Positions 61,480 through 64,000 of a stretch of DNA of 64,000 bases are shown piece after piece. Each line of letters starts with the position of its first letter. The stretch's first letter is position 1. The stretch is from Siphlonurus alternatus. Taxonomy: Eukaryota; Arthropoda; Insecta; Ephemeroptera; Siphlonuridae. The translations under genes were made by a program, and so were the position numbers. The notes under the pieces were generated by a model. It had not been told where the DNA came from. It made no database searches and saw only the letters and a list, made by a program, of their open reading frames with translations. The stretch lies in contig OX463778.1 in NCBI GenBank assembly GCA_949825025.1, forward strand, positions 24,733,551 to 24,797,550, written 5' to 3'.

Positions 61480-61889
61480 GAAACGTTGGAAAAGGGGATC
61501 CATTATAAAGATCACTTTGAAGGTCACAACTTGCAAATTTAGTCATTTGAGTATAACGCTGAAAATTACATCTATCAAAGTTATGAATGCATTTTTGTTT
61601 AACTCCATGATGCATTTATAAAATCTATATACATGATGCACAAAAAATTACATTTTCAAAAAGCTGGATTACAAAGGAGCCTACCTACCGAGACAAATTT
61701 CCCGAAAACTCTGTCACTCAATTAATTAATATAGATAAAAAAAAATATGGGGTTCAGATCATCTTGCCTTAAGTTTAGGCAACTTGTTAAGCTTCGAAAC
61801 GGAGTAGGTTGCATATACAGCAGGGGCAAGATGGCGTTGTATTGAGCCTGTTTCAATTGCTAACACTCGTCGCCTTGGAAAATTTCCCA

Positions 61890-62081
61890 CTTGCAGCCAA
61901 GCGCGGATCCAGGGGGGGGAGGGGCTAGGGGGGCTGCAGCCCTCCGCCCCCCCCCCCGAAATTTTGGATTTAACATGGGCAACATAGAAACTTCCCACAC
62001 TCCATTTTTTTTTTTTAAACATTGGCCTTATGGAGGCAGCCCCCTCCGAAATTTTTTCCTGGATCGGCGCCTGCTTGCAGC
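61890..62081. mobile_element. 176-base hAT-like MITE with 8-base duplication
   Basis: A perfect duplication CTTGCAGC lies at 61890-61897 and 62074-62081. Element 61898-62073 has ends CAAGCGCGGATCCAGG and CCTGGATCGGCGCCTG. The interior contains G and C runs. An older relative is at 14634-14788. Confidence 0.82.
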
Positions 62082-64000
62082 TTGTTAATCACCATGCCCT
62101 GTGTTATTCTTACGGAGTATGGTGATTAATAAGGTCACAAAGGGAAATTCTCCGAGGCTATGAGTGTACTTATATATATAGCTCTAGCTTATAGTTTAAT
62201 GCCCAAGTTCCAATTAAGTTGTTTGTTTAACTTGAAGACAAGATGTTACGCTATATATGTGGAGCGAAATTCTCAATTATGATATAATGATATTTGATAT
62301 TAATTTAGTGGCTATCAGGTAGGTGAAAGGGTACATGTTGCTGTAGAACGAACAACAACTTGAATTTTGGTTTCGTTACCTTGCTAATAGCATAATATTA
62401 CCAGAATGCCTGGAATCTAACATATTGATTCTTCATCTGCAGAGCAGGTAACTTAATTCTCGTCTTTTCTTTTTCATTTGTTGAATTTAAATTTATTTTC
62501 TGACCATTTCTTCTAAGTATTTTATATTTAATTAACAATTCATCGACAAAGCGTTAAAGAGAGAAATTTTCCGCGCTGGTGGCTGTAAAGTACAATACGT
62601 AACAATACATGCTAGTTTTTTATTCAAATATATATGAATAGAGGATCTCAAGTTAAATAAATCGTTACTAAAATATTTTTCTTTTTTTAAGACTCAAAAT
62701 CAAGGTGAAACAATATTTACATATATTTTCGTTTAAAACATTTAATTTTTATTATGTATAATACCAACAATAATTACAGTCAAAATTATTTCACTGTAGT
62801 GTGAGAATGATATGGAAAAAAAACCAAAACAGTGTTGATAATATATATATTATAGTATAATTATAATATATATTATATAACTCAATCAATGTCTGGTATC
62901 GCATTTTTGCATTTTTCTAAACAAATTGATGCTTGTTGCTCATTATTATATGCAAATATAAAATATTATAAGTCAATATTTCACTGCTAAAAATTCATCT
63001 CCTGTATTCCGCGTTAATCCTAGATTTACATTTGTGAATACATGTCGTTAGTGAGAGAAATAACTTGAAAACTATAATTGTATTTTCCTCTGGCAACATA
63101 GCAGCACAGCCTCGCTAGAAATAGGAAGAGGCGAGAGAGGATGAAATTTCAATTTCTATCAGCGTTGCTATGACGACGCAAGAGAGTAATTACATCATTG
63201 TTGGCGGCGGTGGCTGGGATACGTACGTGGCGCCAGCTCCAGCTAGGCGCCTCCTCCTGCAACGTCAATGCAGCGAGCAGCTCGTAGATGATGCAGCAGC
63301 CATGACCGTGCAGAGTGCACGCGGGCGCTGAACCCCATACAACGATACCATTGAATATCATTGCATGTCGAGTCTTGAAGAATGAGGACTCTTAATTATT
63401 GTTCTGACTGCATGGTCACTTCATCAAAAAATGCATTAAAAAAAGAACACTTGAAATATTTAAAAAAAATATGAATGCGTGGACAACCTGCGTGAAAAAT
63501 TTTGAATGCATAAATTTATTGAATGAAACATCATCAATTTATTTATATATTTTTTATGCTTCTAACACTCTCAGTGAAACATACTTGCTATGTCAGTCAT
63601 TTAAAGAGTTAATACGCAAACACTTATCGTGACTATGACGTCACAGCATCTTTATCTCATTCATTCACGTTCGTTGTAATATGAACATTTTGAAATTACA
63701 AATTCCTCCGCAACAAAAATTTTATAGAGGTTACCCATTAACATAATATAGTTTGAAGCCTCAGAGAAGTGCTTTTCACTTACAATTTAAATGTAATTAT
63801 CACCTCATGATAAGAGTATATTTGCGCGTAATTTCTGTTATTAAGTAATTATAGAATACACTCTACGGCCTCTACAGAATGCAATTAAATTGAACACATT
63901 ACATAATTACAGCTGAGTAAAAGCTTTTTCTGATGGCTATACTTTATTTACCTTTCCTGACCGTCCTCCGTCTCTGTCCGTAGGTTCTACCCTGGACCCT
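62082..64000. other. AT-rich DNA with two weak candidate exons
   Basis: The less AT-rich block 63205-63345 has a minus-strand open frame with a GT donor (rc of GTACGT at about 63223). The window ends with a long pyrimidine tract and TAG (63954-63983) that looks like a plus-strand splice acceptor before GTTCTACCCTGGACCCT. Neither gives a recognisable protein. No RNA gene seen. Confidence 0.3.

Noticed and set aside
1..64000. CRISPR arrays, bacterial operons or phage genes
   Set aside because: The sequence is clearly eukaryotic (spliced genes, retroposons). The spaced repeats seen are inverted transposon ends or microsatellites.

Overview
The window is eukaryotic nuclear DNA, most likely from an arthropod. 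The sequence is AT-rich. Genes are split by GT-AG introns of about 60 bases to several kilobases. Non-LTR retrotransposon fragments, a SINE, microsatellites and hairpin-forming non-autonomous DNA transposons are scattered throughout. I cannot name the species.

Layout. (1) 168-7443, plus strand: SNX29, a RUN + coiled-coil + PX sorting nexin, lacking its N-terminal exons. (2) 9961-27518, plus strand: VPS35L (C16orf62), the VPS35-like subunit of Retriever/Commander, with a model of 20 coding exons and 997 residues. Its first coding exon lies in a ~1.3 kb block present twice (about 9899-11223 and 12971-14295) around a 5'-truncated LINE with an RNase H domain. (3) 27653-33700: gene-poor DNA with several hairpin elements. 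(4) 33765-37376, minus strand: a C2H2 zinc-finger gene whose long N-terminal region carries eleven scattered WF/WY motifs. (5) 39873-44516, plus strand: DHRS7B-like membrane-anchored short-chain dehydrogenase. (6) 46433-47478, plus strand: DNAL4, axonemal dynein light chain 4. (7) 51404-53597, minus strand: CARHSP1/CSDC2-like cold-shock-domain RNA-binding protein. (8) 54340-64000: repeat-rich DNA with a truncated LINE reverse transcriptase, a second LINE 3' end, a nested transposon stack carrying a tRNA-like sequence, hAT- and Harbinger-like miniature elements, and two weak candidate exons near the right edge.

The protein-coding genes are not an operon and do not form one pathway. SNX29 and VPS35L both belong to endosomal sorting; the others are a reductase, a ciliary dynein subunit and nucleic-acid-binding proteins. 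The human orthologues of several of them lie on 16p and 22q (recalled, not searched), which hints at old linkage.

The most unusual material is repetitive. At least eight hairpin elements with different interiors have TTAA at each end and a related terminal motif (RGTARAG-like), suggesting one transposition machinery. One is a ~647-base nearly perfect palindrome; two 347-base copies 21 kb apart look nearly identical. Exon coordinates come from splice consensus plus protein similarity recalled from the named families; no alignment was run.
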